NCBI GenBank assembly: GCA_009801085.1
Contig: VNWV01000016.1
Coordinates: 1-64,000 of the forward strand
DNA: 64,000 nt
Origin: Lasiodiplodia sp. COLG20
Taxonomy: Eukaryota; Ascomycota; Dothideomycetes; Botryosphaeriales; Botryosphaeriaceae
Direction: 5' to 3'
The position numbers and the translations under genes were made by a program. Shown here piece after piece: positions 1-11,769 of the stretch. The notes below the pieces were generated by a model, which made no database searches, was not told the origin of the DNA, and saw only the letters and a list, made by a program, of their open reading frames with translations. Each line of letters opens with the position of its first letter. The stretch's first letter is position 1.

Positions 1-35
<35 letters not shown>

Positions 36-36
36 A
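1..36. repeat. GTC trinucleotide microsatellite
   Basis: The window opens inside an uninterrupted run of GTC units that ends about base 36 and grades into AT-rich RIP-mutated sequence. The left end of the run lies outside the window. Confidence 0.9.
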
Positions 37-1505
37 GATAGAGCTAAAGTCGTAGGTAAAGATAAAGCTATCGTATAGTAGATAAGTAAAAAGAAAGAAG
101 AAGAAAAGAATAGCTTTAATACGTCTTTATATATATCTTTAATCTAGACTCTAATTAGTAGTTAGAGCTGTTATCTTATCTTTACTCTTATTCTTAACGT
201 TACTCTTTTCGTTTATTTTTAGACGTTATCTATTAACTAACGATCTCTAACGTTACTCTTTTAGTATCTTTTAGAGCGTTAACCCTTTCTTAGCTATCTC
301 TTAGCGCTACTCTATCTAGTTAACTAAGACGCTATCTTTATCTTATTAGCTAAAGATTAGAGCGTTAACTCTCTCTCTTAGCTATCTCTTAGCGCTACTC
401 TTTTTAGTTAACTAAGACGCTATCTTTATCTTATTAGCTAGCTAACGTTAGCGTTAACTTTCTTAAATTAATTTTAGCGCTACTCTATTAGATAGCTTAG
501 AGACGTTTAGATAAACGTATATAAACTCTTCGTTCTATCTCTTAAATCTAAGTAAATAGATATAGATTACGACTACGACTACGACTATAATCGTAATCGC
601 GACTACGGCTACGACTATCTTTACTATTATTATAACTCTACGTTCTAGTTAATATGCCGATTCTCCTACTTACGTTTTACGTAAAGTCTAATAATACGGC
701 TAACGTAGAAGAAACGTCTTCTAAAAAGTCTTATAATTATAAGTAAGTATAGTACTCTTACTCTTACTCTATACTCTAAATCTAGACGGACGCTATAGAG
801 CTAACGGTCTACTTTTCTTTCTAATTCTTAGATATAATATATCCGTTAAGATCGTTAAAGTTCTAGACGAGAGCGACGTAAAAGAAGATAAAAATCCGGT
901 TTTTAGTAAAGAGTAGGTCTAATTCTAGCCGTCTCGTCTAAGAAACCGTTAGCTAATCCGTCTCTAGCGTCTCTCTAAAAGATTTAATCTTCTTTAAGCG
1001 AAACGATCTTAAATATTATAAGCTCGATCTAAAGCTACCAAGCTTTTTCTATATACTAAAGACGACTAAGAGAAGAATTAGTAAAAACGTTATCTACTAC
1101 TATAATAGAGACTTTACCGTCTTAAAATATATCTTATTTATAGACGTAAAGTATCTATTCTCTAATAGTAGAAGTAACTTTAAAATCTATAAGAAAGGTG
1201 AGATAATTTCGGTTTTAAGACTAACTAGTTAGATTAGATTCTAATCGTTTATAGATTCGTTTAAAGAGGTTAGCTTTAAAGTATTTAAAGATAATACTAG
1301 AATAGAAAATAAACGGCTGATTAAAGAGTTAAAAGAAAAGAATAATATAAAAGATAACTCTAATAAAGACGAGAATAGAAGAGAGAGAGAGAGAGAAAAT
1401 AGTATAGATATAGATATTTACTAGGCTTAGTTTAATTAAATAGCTAGTTTCTCTTCTATCTAGTTAAAGAGGTTCTCCTTTCTTTTTTAAGATAAAAAAA
1501 ATATA
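37..1505. repeat. RIP-degraded AT-rich sequence, unidentified repeat
   Basis: This stretch has almost no CA or TG dinucleotides, while TA is very common and CG survives. That is the expected outcome of CpA to TpA mutation on both strands. It contains a tandem duplication of about 86 bp (273-358 and 359-446) sharing GTTAAC and TTAGCTATCTCTTAGCGCTA blocks. From about 650 to 1400 one forward frame is fairly open, with a basic, Lys- and Asn-rich tail interrupted by TAG codons. I do not recognise the protein. It is probably an old transposon ORF. Confidence 0.6.
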
Positions 1506-1509
1506 TATA

Positions 1510-1780
1510 TATATATAGATTATAGCCGTTATTACTATAAGATTAGAGTGCTAAAGCTTTTATCTATTAAAATAGCTATTAGAGTAGGCTATAGTATAAA
1601 AAAAATCTATTCGATATAAATCGTTTTTTCTAGATTCTAAAAGCGTACCTACTAATAGAGAGTCTCGAACTATATAGAATTAATATACTTAAGATAAACC
1701 TAGTTTATAGCTTAATCTTTTTAAAAGAACTCTAAAAAGCTTTAGAGTTATTAGTTTATATCTCTAACGAGTAAGAACTT
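1510..1780. repeat. Ancestral repeat, copy 1, with empty insertion site
   Basis: This segment matches, by transitions, the sequence flanking the outer retrotransposon: about 2828-3034 on its left and 19773-19860 on its right. At 1707-1711 it carries a single ATAGC where the other copy carries ATAGC, retrotransposon, ATAGC. It is therefore a paralogous empty site. A forward frame (about 1550-1640) resembles a helix-turn-helix N-terminus of a Tc1/mariner-like transposase, but this reading is weak. Confidence 0.7.
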
Positions 1781-2083
1781 CGACGAGCTCTAGCGCGACA
1801 GCCGTCGAAGATACTACGCGAGCTCGCGTACTAAATTTATACTACTACGTCTATAGATCGACGCTACGACGAAATATTTTATAAATCTCTAAAACCTCGA
1901 CGAAATTTTAGAGTTAGCGAGTGGAAACCTTCGACGAGCTCTAGCGCGACGGCCGTTAGAGATACCGCGCGAGCTCGCGTACTAAACCCGCGTCGTCCAA
2001 CCCGTAGATCGACGCCGCGACGAAATTTTTAGAGAAGTTGTAAGACTCCGACGCCTCTCTTAAAACCTTAACGGCGGGGCCGT
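1778..2083. repeat. Tandem repeat, period about 151 bp
   Basis: Two units begin with the same CTTCGACGAGCTCTAGCGCG block, at 1778 and 1929. The second unit keeps more CpG and CpC and appears less mutated. A third, more decayed unit is split by the solo LTR on the right flank (about 19840-19869 and 20665-20790). The two flanks of the retrotransposon nest are therefore copies of the same underlying repeat. Confidence 0.65.
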
Positions 2084-2308
2084 TAGAGTTACCGCGCTTT
2101 TATAGACGTTTTTCTCGTATAAACTTCGGCTACTATCTACTAGTATTTTTATACGCGCCGTTATCTTATATTCTTTAAATTTTTATATAAGATTTAGAAC
2201 CGTACGGCTCTTCTATTCGCGAGACTTATTAGCTCTTACGGTAAGTTTTTCCGTACGAACTTTCTATTTTTAAAGTTATAAAGTCTATATTCTCTAGGGT
2301 TCGTAATA
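2084..2308 (+). repeat. LTR 3' fragment
   Basis: Matches the last ~225 bp of the 766-bp LTR, from the TAGAGTTACCGCG block to the terminal GTAATA, with transitions only. Strand is given relative to the LTR top strand as it appears in the complete copies in this window. Confidence 0.7.
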
Positions 2309-2579
2309 TATAGCTCTTTATTTCGTAGAAAATTTTTAGATTTATACTTTCTTTTAAAGTTACTACGTTCTTATAAACGTTTTTCTCGTATTAACTTTAG
2401 CTATTATTTACTAGTATTTCTATACGCGTCGTTATTTTATACTCTTTAAATTTTCGTACGAGACTCGAGATTATACGACTCTTTCGTCTATAAGATTTTT
2501 TAGTTTCTACGGTATCTTTTTTTATATAGACTTTCTTTTTTTAGAGTTATAAAATTCGTATTCTTTAGAGTTTGTAATA
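2309..2579 (+). repeat. LTR 3' fragment, second
   Basis: Matches the last ~270 bp of the same LTR, starting at the TATAGNTCTTNNTTTCGTAG block and ending GTAATA at 2579. It abuts the previous fragment directly, so two LTR tails lie in tandem. It is more heavily mutated than the complete LTRs. Confidence 0.65.
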
Positions 2580-2581
2580 AT

Positions 2582-2704
2582 AATTACGTAATACTCTCTT
2601 ATCTAATTATTATTCTTTCTCTTTTATCTCTTTAAAATAAACTTTATAGTTTATTTAATTTACTAAGTAATTTTAAAGCTTAGTAAAAGAAGTTTACTAT
2701 TATA
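2582..2704 (-). repeat. Inverted LTR 5' fragment
   Basis: This is the reverse complement of about the first 125-130 bp of the LTR, running from ATTACGTAATACTCTC to TTTACTATTATA. It abuts the forward tail fragment, forming a head-to-head rearranged LTR remnant. Confidence 0.6.
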
Positions 2705-2827
2705 AGTATTTATAAATAAAAACTCGACTTAAAAGAAAAACTAAATTTTTTTTTTATTAATTCGTTTATTAATTAATTAAAAGTTATTCTTTTATTTTAT
2801 TTTAATTCTCTATCTACTAACGTATCT

Positions 2828-3034
2828 TATATATAAATTATAGTCGTTATTACTATAAAATTAATTTACTAAAGCTTTTATTTATTAAAGTAACTATTAG
2901 AGTAGACTATAGTATTAAAAAATTTATACTTTATAAATCGTCTTTTTTAAGATTTTAAAAGCGTACTTAATAGAGAGTTTTAAACTATATATATATAGTC
3001 TTAATATAAAATTATAATAAAACTCGTTTATAGC
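2828..3034. repeat. Ancestral repeat, copy 2, left half
   Basis: Matches copy 1 (about 1510-1711) with C/T and A/G differences and small length changes. It is interrupted at ATAGC (3030-3034) by the outer retrotransposon and resumes at 19773. Confidence 0.65.
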
Positions 3035-3800
3035 TGTAATAGTAGGCTTCTTTTACTAAGTTTCGGAGTCGCTTAGTAGGTCGGATAAACCGTAGGGTTT
3101 ATCTTAAAAAGATAGAAGAGGAAGAATAGTAGTTAAATAAAGAGAGTATTACGTAATTGTATAGTACATAGTAAGCCGGTTATCTCTAACTAAGAAGTCT
3201 CGATTAGAACTTTAAGTTAACTATAGAGGGTTAAGAGTCTAGCTAACGAGTATGTCTATATACTATAGAAAAGCTAGTTATAATCTAAAAAACTCTTATG
3301 AGCTTCGGCTCGTAGAGGCTTAGGTTAAGCCGTTATAAACCTGGGCTCGTGAGGGCTTGCTGTGAATCGTACGTAACTTAGGCGCTTAGGGCGTTTCTTA
3401 AACTTCTAAACGATTGTGATGTCGTACTATATCTTATTCGTTCTCCTCCTATCTATCTTTCGGCTTTTTATCTTCGTGTACTACTTCGGGACGATTATAC
3501 GCCTAGACCTTCGGCTCTTTACTTAACCCTATAGTTCTTCGTCTTGTAGGGGATTTTCTAGTTCGTGCTTTCTTCTAGAGTTATCGCGCCCTCGTAGACG
3601 TTCTTTCTATACGGGCTTCGACTACTACCTACTAGTGTTTCTGTACGCGCCGTTATCTCGTGTTCTCTAGATTTCTATACGGAATCTAGGGCCGTGCGGC
3701 TCTTTCGTCCGCGAGGCTTATTAGTCTTTATAGCGAGTTTTCCCGTGTAGGCCTTCTACTCTTAGGGTTATAAAGCCCGTATTCTCTAGAGTTCGTAATA
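3035..3800 (-). repeat. 3' LTR of outer gypsy element
   Basis: A 766-bp LTR beginning TGTAAT and ending GTAATA on the top strand, derived from an ancestral TG..CA end. It is preceded by target duplication ATAGC (3030-3034), matched by ATAGC after the other LTR at 19768-19772. Because pol is on the minus strand, this left LTR is the 3' LTR. Confidence 0.9.
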
Positions 3801-4171
3801 CTATTCTCCCTCTTAGAGATCTTCGGTCTAAAGATTATTTCGGGTTTCTACGATATATATCGCGCTATAGATAGTCTTCGGTTTTCTTCTTTCTTTCTTT
3901 TAGTAAGTCCTCGCTATACCTTCTAAGAAGCGTTTCTTTGTTAAGATCTCGGAGGTTTCTTTTCGTTCTTACCGTACTACTCTTCGTCGTTAGGATTTAC
4001 TTCGTTAGATTTTGCGTAACGGCGTTAAGATAATCTTTTATACGAATTATCTAGAGTACTCTTCTTCTTATATTACCTTAGAGAATAATTCTTTTGTTTA
4101 TACTTCTTACTTAAAGGGGCGTCGTACGGGTTACGACGTAGCTACGTCTAGTAGTTCTAGTTATATATAGC

Positions 4172-4937
4172 TATAACGATAGGCTTCTTCTACTAAGCTT
4201 CGAAGTCGCTTAGTAGGTCGGATAAACCGTAGAATTTATCTTAAAAAGATAGAAGAGGGAGAATAATAGTTAGATAAGGGGAGTATTACGTAATTATACA
4301 GTACATAGTAAGCCAATTACCTCTAACTAAGAAGTCTCGATTAGAACTTTAAGTTAACTATAAAGGGTTAAGAGTCTAGCTAACGAGTATATCTATATAC
4401 TATAGAAAAGCTAGTTACAATCTAAGAAGCCCTTATAAGCTTTAGCTTATAGGGGCTTAAGTCGAGCCGTTATAAGCTCGGGCTCGTAAGGGCTCGCTAT
4501 AGATCGTACGTGACTTAGGCGCTTGAGGCGTTCCTCAGACTTCTGAACGATCGTAATATCGTACTATATCTTATTCGTTTTTCTTCTATCTACCTTCCGG
4601 CTTTTTATCTTCGTGCACTACTTTAGAACGATTATACGCCTAGACCTTCGGCTCTTTACTTGATCCTATAGTTCTTCGTCCCGTAGGGGATTTTCTAGTC
4701 TATACTTTCTTCTAGAGTTGTCGCGTCCTCGTAGACGTTCTTTCTATACGGGCTTCGGCTGCTATCTATTGGTGTTTTCGTACGCGCTATTATTCCGTGT
4801 CCTCTAGATTTCCGTGCGGGATCTAGGGCCGTGCGGCTCTTCCGCCCGTGAGGCTTATTAATTCTTGCGGTGAGTTTTCTCGTGTGGGCCTTCTATTCTT
4901 AGGGTTATAAAGCCCGTGTTCCCTAGGGTTCGTAATA
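4172..4937 (-). repeat. 3' LTR of inner gypsy element
   Basis: A 766-bp LTR (top strand TATAAC...GTAATA). It is followed by CTACCCCCCCTCTTAG, which on the minus strand is a polypurine tract ending at the LTR. This confirms that the element reads right to left and that this is the 3' LTR. Confidence 0.9.
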
Positions 4938-4952
4938 CTACCCCCCCTCTTA
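4938..4952 (-). other. Polypurine tract of inner element
   Basis: On the minus strand the bases next to the 3' LTR read AAGAGGGGGGGTAG, a polypurine tract of the kind that primes plus-strand DNA synthesis. The outer copy has a mutated version after 3800. Confidence 0.75.
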
Positions 4953-5148
4953 GAGATCTTCGGCTCGAAGATTATTCTAGGTTTCTGCGATATATATCGC
5001 GCCGTAGGTAGTCTTTAGTTTTCTTTTTTCTTTCTTTTAGTAAGTCCTCGCTATACCTCCTAAGAAGCGTTTCTTTACTAAGATCTCGAAGGTTTCTTTT
5101 CGTTCTTATCGTACTACTCTTCGTCGTTAGGATTTGCTTCGTTAGATT

Positions 5149-5640
5149 TTGCGTGACGGCGTTAAGATGATCTTTTATACGAATTGTCTAGAGTACTCTT
5201 CTTCTTATATTGTTCTAGAGGATAATCCTTCTATTTGTGCTTCTTATTTAAAGGGGCGTCGTACGGGTTACGACGTAGCTACGTCTAGTAGTTCTAGTTA
5301 TATATGGCTTCTTTCCCCTTACTTAAGGTTTTCTACTAATTCTTAATAGTGGAAAAGTTAGATCGCGAGTAGGCTTGTTTAGAGGCCGAGAAATCGGCTG
5401 CTTATACCGCTTTATAGACTGTGACTACTCGAATTAAACGTCTTCGTAAATAGCAGCGTTTCTTAAAGGCGCGTCGTTCTTTAATAGTGCGTCGGGGCTT
5501 CGAAAGTCTTAAGAAGTTAGAGCGTGCCGAGGATATAGATTCTAGGAGCTCTATTAATTCTAAAAATACTAAGAAGAAGTGGTCGCTAAAGCGTTTACGT
5601 GGCGAGTTCTTAGCTAATACCTCTACGGGTTCTACTTAGA
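5149..5640 (+). pseudogene. Opposite-strand ORF in inner element (decayed)
   Basis: Between the chromodomain and the 3' LTR, the top strand holds a readable coding pattern antisense to pol. A short open frame (5149-5346) is followed by a frame from about 5349 that reads as a basic, helical, Lys/Arg/Glu-rich protein (motifs TRIKRLRK, RFLKARRSLIVRRGF, LKKLERAED). Its only stops are TAG codons explained by TGG or CAG changes. The same pattern occurs in the outer copy at about 3945-4165 and 12577-12990. I recall similar short coiled-coil ORFs annotated as hypothetical proteins across ascomycete genomes, but cannot name the family. Function unknown. Confidence 0.45.
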
Positions 5641-5799
5641 CTGTTAGATCTTCTAGGGCTGGCTCGGGTGCTACGCTACCGGAGACGACCGAGTTAGTTA
5701 ATTAGGCGCGGTAGACTCTAAATTTTAATTTTGGGTCCTTAGACGCCTCCGTAATTAACGCGTCTCTAACTTAGGTCGATCTAGGTTTTAGCGATAGAA

Positions 5800-8700
5800 G
5801 TCTACGATAAGGTCTTTACAGCCTTCGCAGTTTTCTAGTGGTTTCTAGATATTATTCTAGTCTCCTTCTTATTTAATAAGGTATCCGAATTGACCATTAT
5901 AGTAGCCGCTATCGAGGATTTTTTCTATAATCTAATTCTTATTTTCGTCGGCGTCTAGGTTTTCTAGGGTTATTTCTTCGGTGTTTTCTATTGGGGTAGC
6001 ATTTCCCGGAGCTGGTTTAAGTAGTTCTATATAGAATACTAGGTTTATCCGTATAGTACTAGGTAGCTTAAGGTGGTATATAATCTCGTCTAGCTTTTCT
6101 TTAATCTCGAATGGTTCGATTTTCTTAAAGTTTAATTTGCTATTCGGCCATCGAGTTTTAATGTTTTTTCTAAGAAGGTAAACTTTATTTCTTCTTTTTA
6201 GCTTTGGTGCCTTCTAGTGCCGTCTGTTATAGTAGCGGGATATTAAATATCTATTAAATTCGATGTTGAGGCTAAGCTGTTTGTGGAGCTTTTTTAGCTG
6301 GTTCGCCTTAAGGATTTCTTTTTAGGCTAATGATTCGCTTAGGATCTCTTCTCTATAGGCTATTAGTTCGTGTCTATAATTAGCGTAGAATGGAGTTTTC
6401 TAAGTGGCTAACGCCTTTAAGCTGTTATACGCGAATTGTGCTAGTAGTAGTAATATAACCTAATTGTCTTAGATATAGTTAAGATAATAGCGTAGGTATT
6501 GCTCTAGCGTTTAGTTTGTACGCTTAGTCTATCTATTCGTTTGAGGGTGTACCGTTGTTGAGAGTTTATACTTAGCTTTAAGCTATCGGGTGAGGCTTTA
6601 CTAAAATCGGGACGTGAATAGCCGATCTCTATCCGATACGAGCTCTTCTAGTAACCCGTAGTTATCTAGAATTGTTCTAAGGAATGTATAGGCTAGTTCT
6701 TCCGCGTTTGCCGATTTAAGATATGGTAGATAGTACGCGTACTTAGTAAGCCTATCGACGATAACTAGGATCGAGTTATACTTAACGTTGGTTAAGAGTT
6801 CGACTAACTCGGGTAGATTCGTAATAAAGTCTAACGAGATTAATTACTAGGGTCTCTTCGGAGCTGCGATTGGTTAAAGTAGTCTATAGGGTGCGTATCT
6901 CGCGGTCTTGCTTCTAATATATAAGTCGTATTGCGAAACTACCTTCTGGACCATTCTTTTTAGGCCCTAGAAGTAGTAATTTCTAGTTATTTGCTCTATC
7001 GTCTTTTCGATTTCTTAGTAACCGTGTACTAGTGCTTCGTAAATGTCTCTAACGAGTTCCTTCCGAAGTTTTACCGGGACGTAGATTAATTCTAAATATA
7101 GGATTATATCTTCTGCGTCGCGCGTAATTCGAGGGTCGTTTTCTACTTTTTCGAGTTCTTGGGCTATAGCGTTATAGGCGTAGGCTTCTCGAATCTTTCG
7201 CGTCTAGGCGTTACCTTCTAGGCGTATCGCCGGCGCTAGTAGTCTGACTAGGGTAAGCGACGGGTCGGTCTCCAGGTTCTTCTTAAGCTATAATTAAGTA
7301 ATTCTAAATATAGGTGCGTACGCTCTAGCGGGTATAAGGGTTCCGTCCTTCTACTAGCTAAGTACCGCAGGCTGTAGTTTTGGCTTTTCTTCGATATAGT
7401 CGACTCTTCTACTTAGCGCGTCTGCGCGAGCGTTCTTAGATTTCTTTCTATAGGTAATCTTTATGTCGTATGACGCTAATTCTTTAGTCTATTTGACTTG
7501 CCTTCTGGTTAGTTTCTTTGTGGTGGTGAAGTGCGTGAGGTTCTTATAGTCGTAGTACACTAATACCTGGTGCTTCGCGCCTTCTAGATAGTGTCTCTAT
7601 TTCTTAAATACCATAACGATAGCTAGAAGTTCTTTATTGTAGACATCGTAGTTAAGCTCTAGGGGTGTTATTTTTCTAGAATAGTACGCGATCGGGTGAA
7701 GCCGTTCTTATTCGTCGGGCTAACTAAGATAGGCCCCGATAGCGTAGTTCGATACGTCGGTTTCTATAATAATAGAGAGTTTGGGGTTGTAGATCTCGAG
7801 GATAGGTGCTTCGTAGAATATCTACTTAAGTAAGTTAAATGCGCGCTATTGTTCTTCTCTCTATTTAAACCCATACTTCTTTCTCGTAAGCCTCGTAAGT
7901 AGCTCGTATACGGCCGCGTATTTCTCGATAAATTTGCGATAGAAGTTAGCGAAGTCGAGAAACGACTATACTTTCTTAATGGTTTTTAGTATAGGCTAAT
8001 CTCTAATTGCGTCTAGTTTAGCTTTGTCTATACTAATGTGGTCTAGGGTAATAATAAATTCTAAGTATTTTACCTTCTAGGAGTACTATTCGTATTTCTT
8101 GGGTGTAATAGATAATCTCTATTTCTAGAGTGCGTCTAGAACCTTCTTAATATATTCTATGTATTCTTCGAGGGTTTTTGAGTAAATTAGAATATCGTCT
8201 AGGTAAGCTATATAAAATATATCTAGATACGGACGTAAGACGTTGTTAACTAAGCTCTAGAATGTTGCCGGGGTATTAGTAAGCCCGAACGGTATAACTA
8301 TATATTCGAAGTAACTGTAACGTATTCGGAATGCTATCTTCTATTCTTTTTTTTTCTTAATCCGTACGAGGTGGTAGCCGTCTCTAAGATTAAACTTGGT
8401 GAAGTATTTTGCCCCTTGGGTCTTATCCTATAGCTCGTCGATACGGGATAATAGGTATTAGTTTTTTACTGTGATGTCGTTTAGCTGTCTGTAATCGATA
8501 TAGAGGCGGAGCTTGCCGTTTTTCTTTAGAATAAATAGAATGGGATATTCGGCCGATAACGACGAAGGCTGTATGTATTCTCGTTCTACGTTCTTCTTGA
8601 TGTATTCTCTTAAAACTTTACTTTCCTTCTAGGAGAGGGAATAGATTAGCTTAAACGTAGGCTACGTTTCTAGGATGAGAGGTATCTCGTGATTCTATAG

Positions 8701-11700
8701 TTAGTATTTAGGTAGTTGTTCTTTTTCTCTTTCCTAAAATATCGGTTACTATTTCTAAAACTATAGGGGTACCGTTTCGAGTTCTAGTATTAGGGCTTTC
8801 TTTTCTTTAGAATTACCTGTCTCCGTCTAGGTATTACTTACGGTATATTTTCTATTCGGCTAGGTGGTTTCTTTAACGGGTCTTCCGTCGTATCTGGCGT
8901 GTATTCTCTAGGAGTAGTCTTCTCTGGCTGACTTTGGGTAGTTATCCTCTGTGTAAGGCCCCGTTTTTAGTCGCTGTATTTTAGCTACGATTCTGTGCTC
9001 TATTTTCTTACTAGGCTTGAGGTATATTTCGTAAACTTTCTCGTCTTGACGTCTTATACGTTAGATTACCGTGTAGGATATTTCTTGGATGTTGATAGAG
9101 TCTAACGCTTCTACGTTCTTTCTTAGCTCTACGTTCTAGGTTCTTAGCTTTCGGCCCTAGCTCTAGCTCTACTAGCTCTAGCTTCTAGCTCTAGCTCTAT
9201 TCTCTAACGTCTAGCTTGTTCGTTTTACGGTAGCGAGGTGTTTCGTGCACTTTTTCTTCGGAAAGCTGACTTTTCCCGTACTCTAGTTGATTTATAGCTC
9301 GTGTGTTTTAAGCTACGGGATTTTAAGGATAATGTCGTACTCTAAGATCGTTATAAGGTCTAGGTTAATGTATTCCTTATAATTGCTGATGGAAATAGGG
9401 ATCGTACCGGTTTCTAAGCGAATTTTTTCTTACTTAGCCGGTAATCTATTTATAGTAACCAGTAAGTAGGGGTAATCCTTCGTTTAGCGGTATATATATA
9501 GCTTAGCGACGTAGGCGGGGTCGATAAAGTTCCCTTACGCGCCACTATTAATTATAGCTATTATATAGTAATTACCGATACGAACTAATATATGTACTAA
9601 GTCCGTAATTTCAGTTTCGATAGGTATTTTCCCGTTCGATGTGCTTGTAACCTTGTTAAGAGACCTAGTAGACGGCCCCTTCTAGGGTTTCTAGCTAGAG
9701 AGGCCGTCTAGTTTCCCGACTAGGGTGCGTTATAAAGCCCGTACGAACGTAGTTCTCGGGGTCTCCGCACCTAATCGCGCGGAAAGGGACTATTACCCGA
9801 TAATTAGAAGATATCGTCGTAGAAGTAGAGGTTCTATTCTCCTACGTAGAGGAGGGTTTTCTTTTATTACATCTACTACTGCTTTGTGATCTTTCGTCGG
9901 TAGTAGACTATTTCGTTATAGACTTAGTATTGCATCGTAGGGCGCTTATACTTAGGTAAGGGGGTCTATTAGAGAGTATTTTCTTAAGGTATTATTATTC
10001 CGTGCATTTCTAGCGTTCTTACTATGTTTCTTAGATACACTCTATTCTTTTACTACTACGCGCCTCGCGCTTTATTCTACAACCAGCTGGTAATTTTCTC
10101 GGCGCTCTAGAGAGAGAGGTTCTATTTTTCCTATTAGTTTTTATAGTAAGCGCGGAACTATATGGTTCCTTTCTCGATCCTATATTATTCTATAGGCATA
10201 TCTATTCGTGCCGTAGGAACCTAGGTGGTTGTAGGCGTAGGGTTATTAGTACGCCTTATTTCTTCGTATTAGTTTAGGTATTTCTCGATTCTAGTTAGAG
10301 TGGCTTCGTCTTACTAGTACTCTATTTCGTCTTTACTAGGTTCGGGCGTATAGACGCGGAAACTTCTTTCGCTGTTAAGAATCTTCTTATCGTCTATTAG
10401 GGTTTTGCCGAACTCTTAGATTTCTTCTTACGTAGGTGCTCGTAGGGTGGCGTAAACGCGTTAAGGCTTCTTAGAATACTAGTCCGCGTTCTACTTCTCG
10501 CTCTCGTAGATTAGATAATGGTCGTCGTAATAGGCCGTCTAACTTATAGCTACGTGGCTAACCTCTTTAGTGGCTACCGTAGTAGCTTTCTTAGGGTTTC
10601 TCTTTTTATTGATGGCCGCGGTCTTTCTGCGCGGTTTTTTAGTATACTCCGAGGGGTGTTCTTTATACTACTTAGCGCTATAGTAGATATAGAGTCTCTT
10701 ATTAAATCGGGTTTGTTACTAAGGGGTCTATTTACACGTTTGTTATTTGTCTTTTTCTTTGTTATTAAACTTCTTTTTTTTTTTACGCGCTATATTGAGT
10801 TCTATAGCGTCGCCTCCTTCTTAGGTGTGACGTGGGGGTCTTTTTAGTTAGGAGCTATTAGCTCTAGGCCCCCGGTTATCCTATCGATACTCGGTTTGTA
10901 GTTAGTCTAGTTTCTATACTTTATTTATAAGGTCGCTAAGAGTGGCCTGCCTAGAATAATAGATTAAGGCCTTCTAGATTTCTCCTTTAAGTCTTATCTT
11001 ATATCTTTCGTAGAGTAGCGTATCTGTATGTAGTATCCTAGTAGTGTATAGGGTATTACGGAAGCGGATATTATAGTCTAGAATAGAAGTCTTTTATCTA
11101 ATACTTAATAGAATACCTATAGCTTTCTTAGACTCGTCGACTACTGCGAAGGCGTTACGGAGCTTTTTTACGAAGGTTTCGTACTTATCGAATAGCTAGA
11201 TCGTTTCTTAACTATATTCGTTAGATTACTCCTAGTATTCCCTCTTATAAGGGCGGAATTATCGTTTAGCCGCCCCTCTAAGAAAGATACTAGCGAAGAG
11301 TACTTTTTCGGCGTCGGTTAGAAGTTAATTATCTAAGAAGTATAGATAATTGTTAAGCTAAGTAAGAAAGTTCTAGGTTTTCTTATAGTCTCCGTAGTAG
11401 AAATCTGGTTTCGGGACCTTAACCCTCGGGTTAAGTCGCGGGGTGGGCGTCTCTAGTAACGTAATTATAGAAGTCGTAGAGGATAGGGTCGATTGCTACA
11501 CGTTATAAAGCTAAGTCGCTAGTCTTTCGTTTTCCGTTCGTTAATTACGTAACTCCTATTAGAGCTGTTCTAGCTACTTCTAGTTGCGCTAGATTATATG
11601 CTATAGGTCGGCTATGGTTGGCTACGAAAGCGGTCCTATAGGGACGTCGTTCATTTCGTTTTAGGCTATATCTATTCGTTAGTAATTCTTTATACTAGGT
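5800..11700 (-). pseudogene. Gag-Pol polyprotein relic of inner element
   Basis: On the minus strand, allowing TAG for Trp or Gln, the following can be read: a protease segment (GNFIDPAYV, about 9505-9560); RT with FTKFNLRDGYHLVRIK (about 8350-8405) and catalytic YLDD (8194-8205); RNase H DYKNLTHF (about 7535-7560); integrase LISLDFI (about 6815-6845) and SDRDRLFT (about 6610-6650); and a chromodomain with EKILDS, GYLIK and EGD (about 5830-5935). The Gag part (about 10.2-11.7 kb) is too decayed for a zinc knuckle to be seen. The chromodomain places the element in the chromovirus branch of Ty3/gypsy. There are many in-frame stops, so no protein can be made. Confidence 0.88.
10518..10847 (+). 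other. Chance open frame in decayed Gag region
   Basis: A 109-codon open frame lies on the strand opposite Gag. The outer copy keeps only its last 63 codons open (17888-18079). It is hydrophobic because RIP enriched Phe, Leu and Ile codons. I see no support for a real gene. Confidence 0.6.
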
Positions 11701-11769
11701 TCGATACTTTCTATTTAGTCGATAACCTTAATAACTGTCTTTTTTCTTTTGTAAGGATGGTGGTTAAAG

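Noticed and set aside
1..36. GTC run considered as a CRISPR or telomere-like repeat
   Set aside because: A simple trinucleotide run without spacers; it is neither a CRISPR array nor the fungal TTAGGG telomere repeat.
9120..9220. CTAGCTCTAGCT-rich tract (also about 16360-16440)
   Set aside because: It looked like a regulatory repeat, but it lies inside the pol relic at the same offset in both copies and fits a low-complexity Glu/Leu/Arg-coding linker between Gag and Pol.
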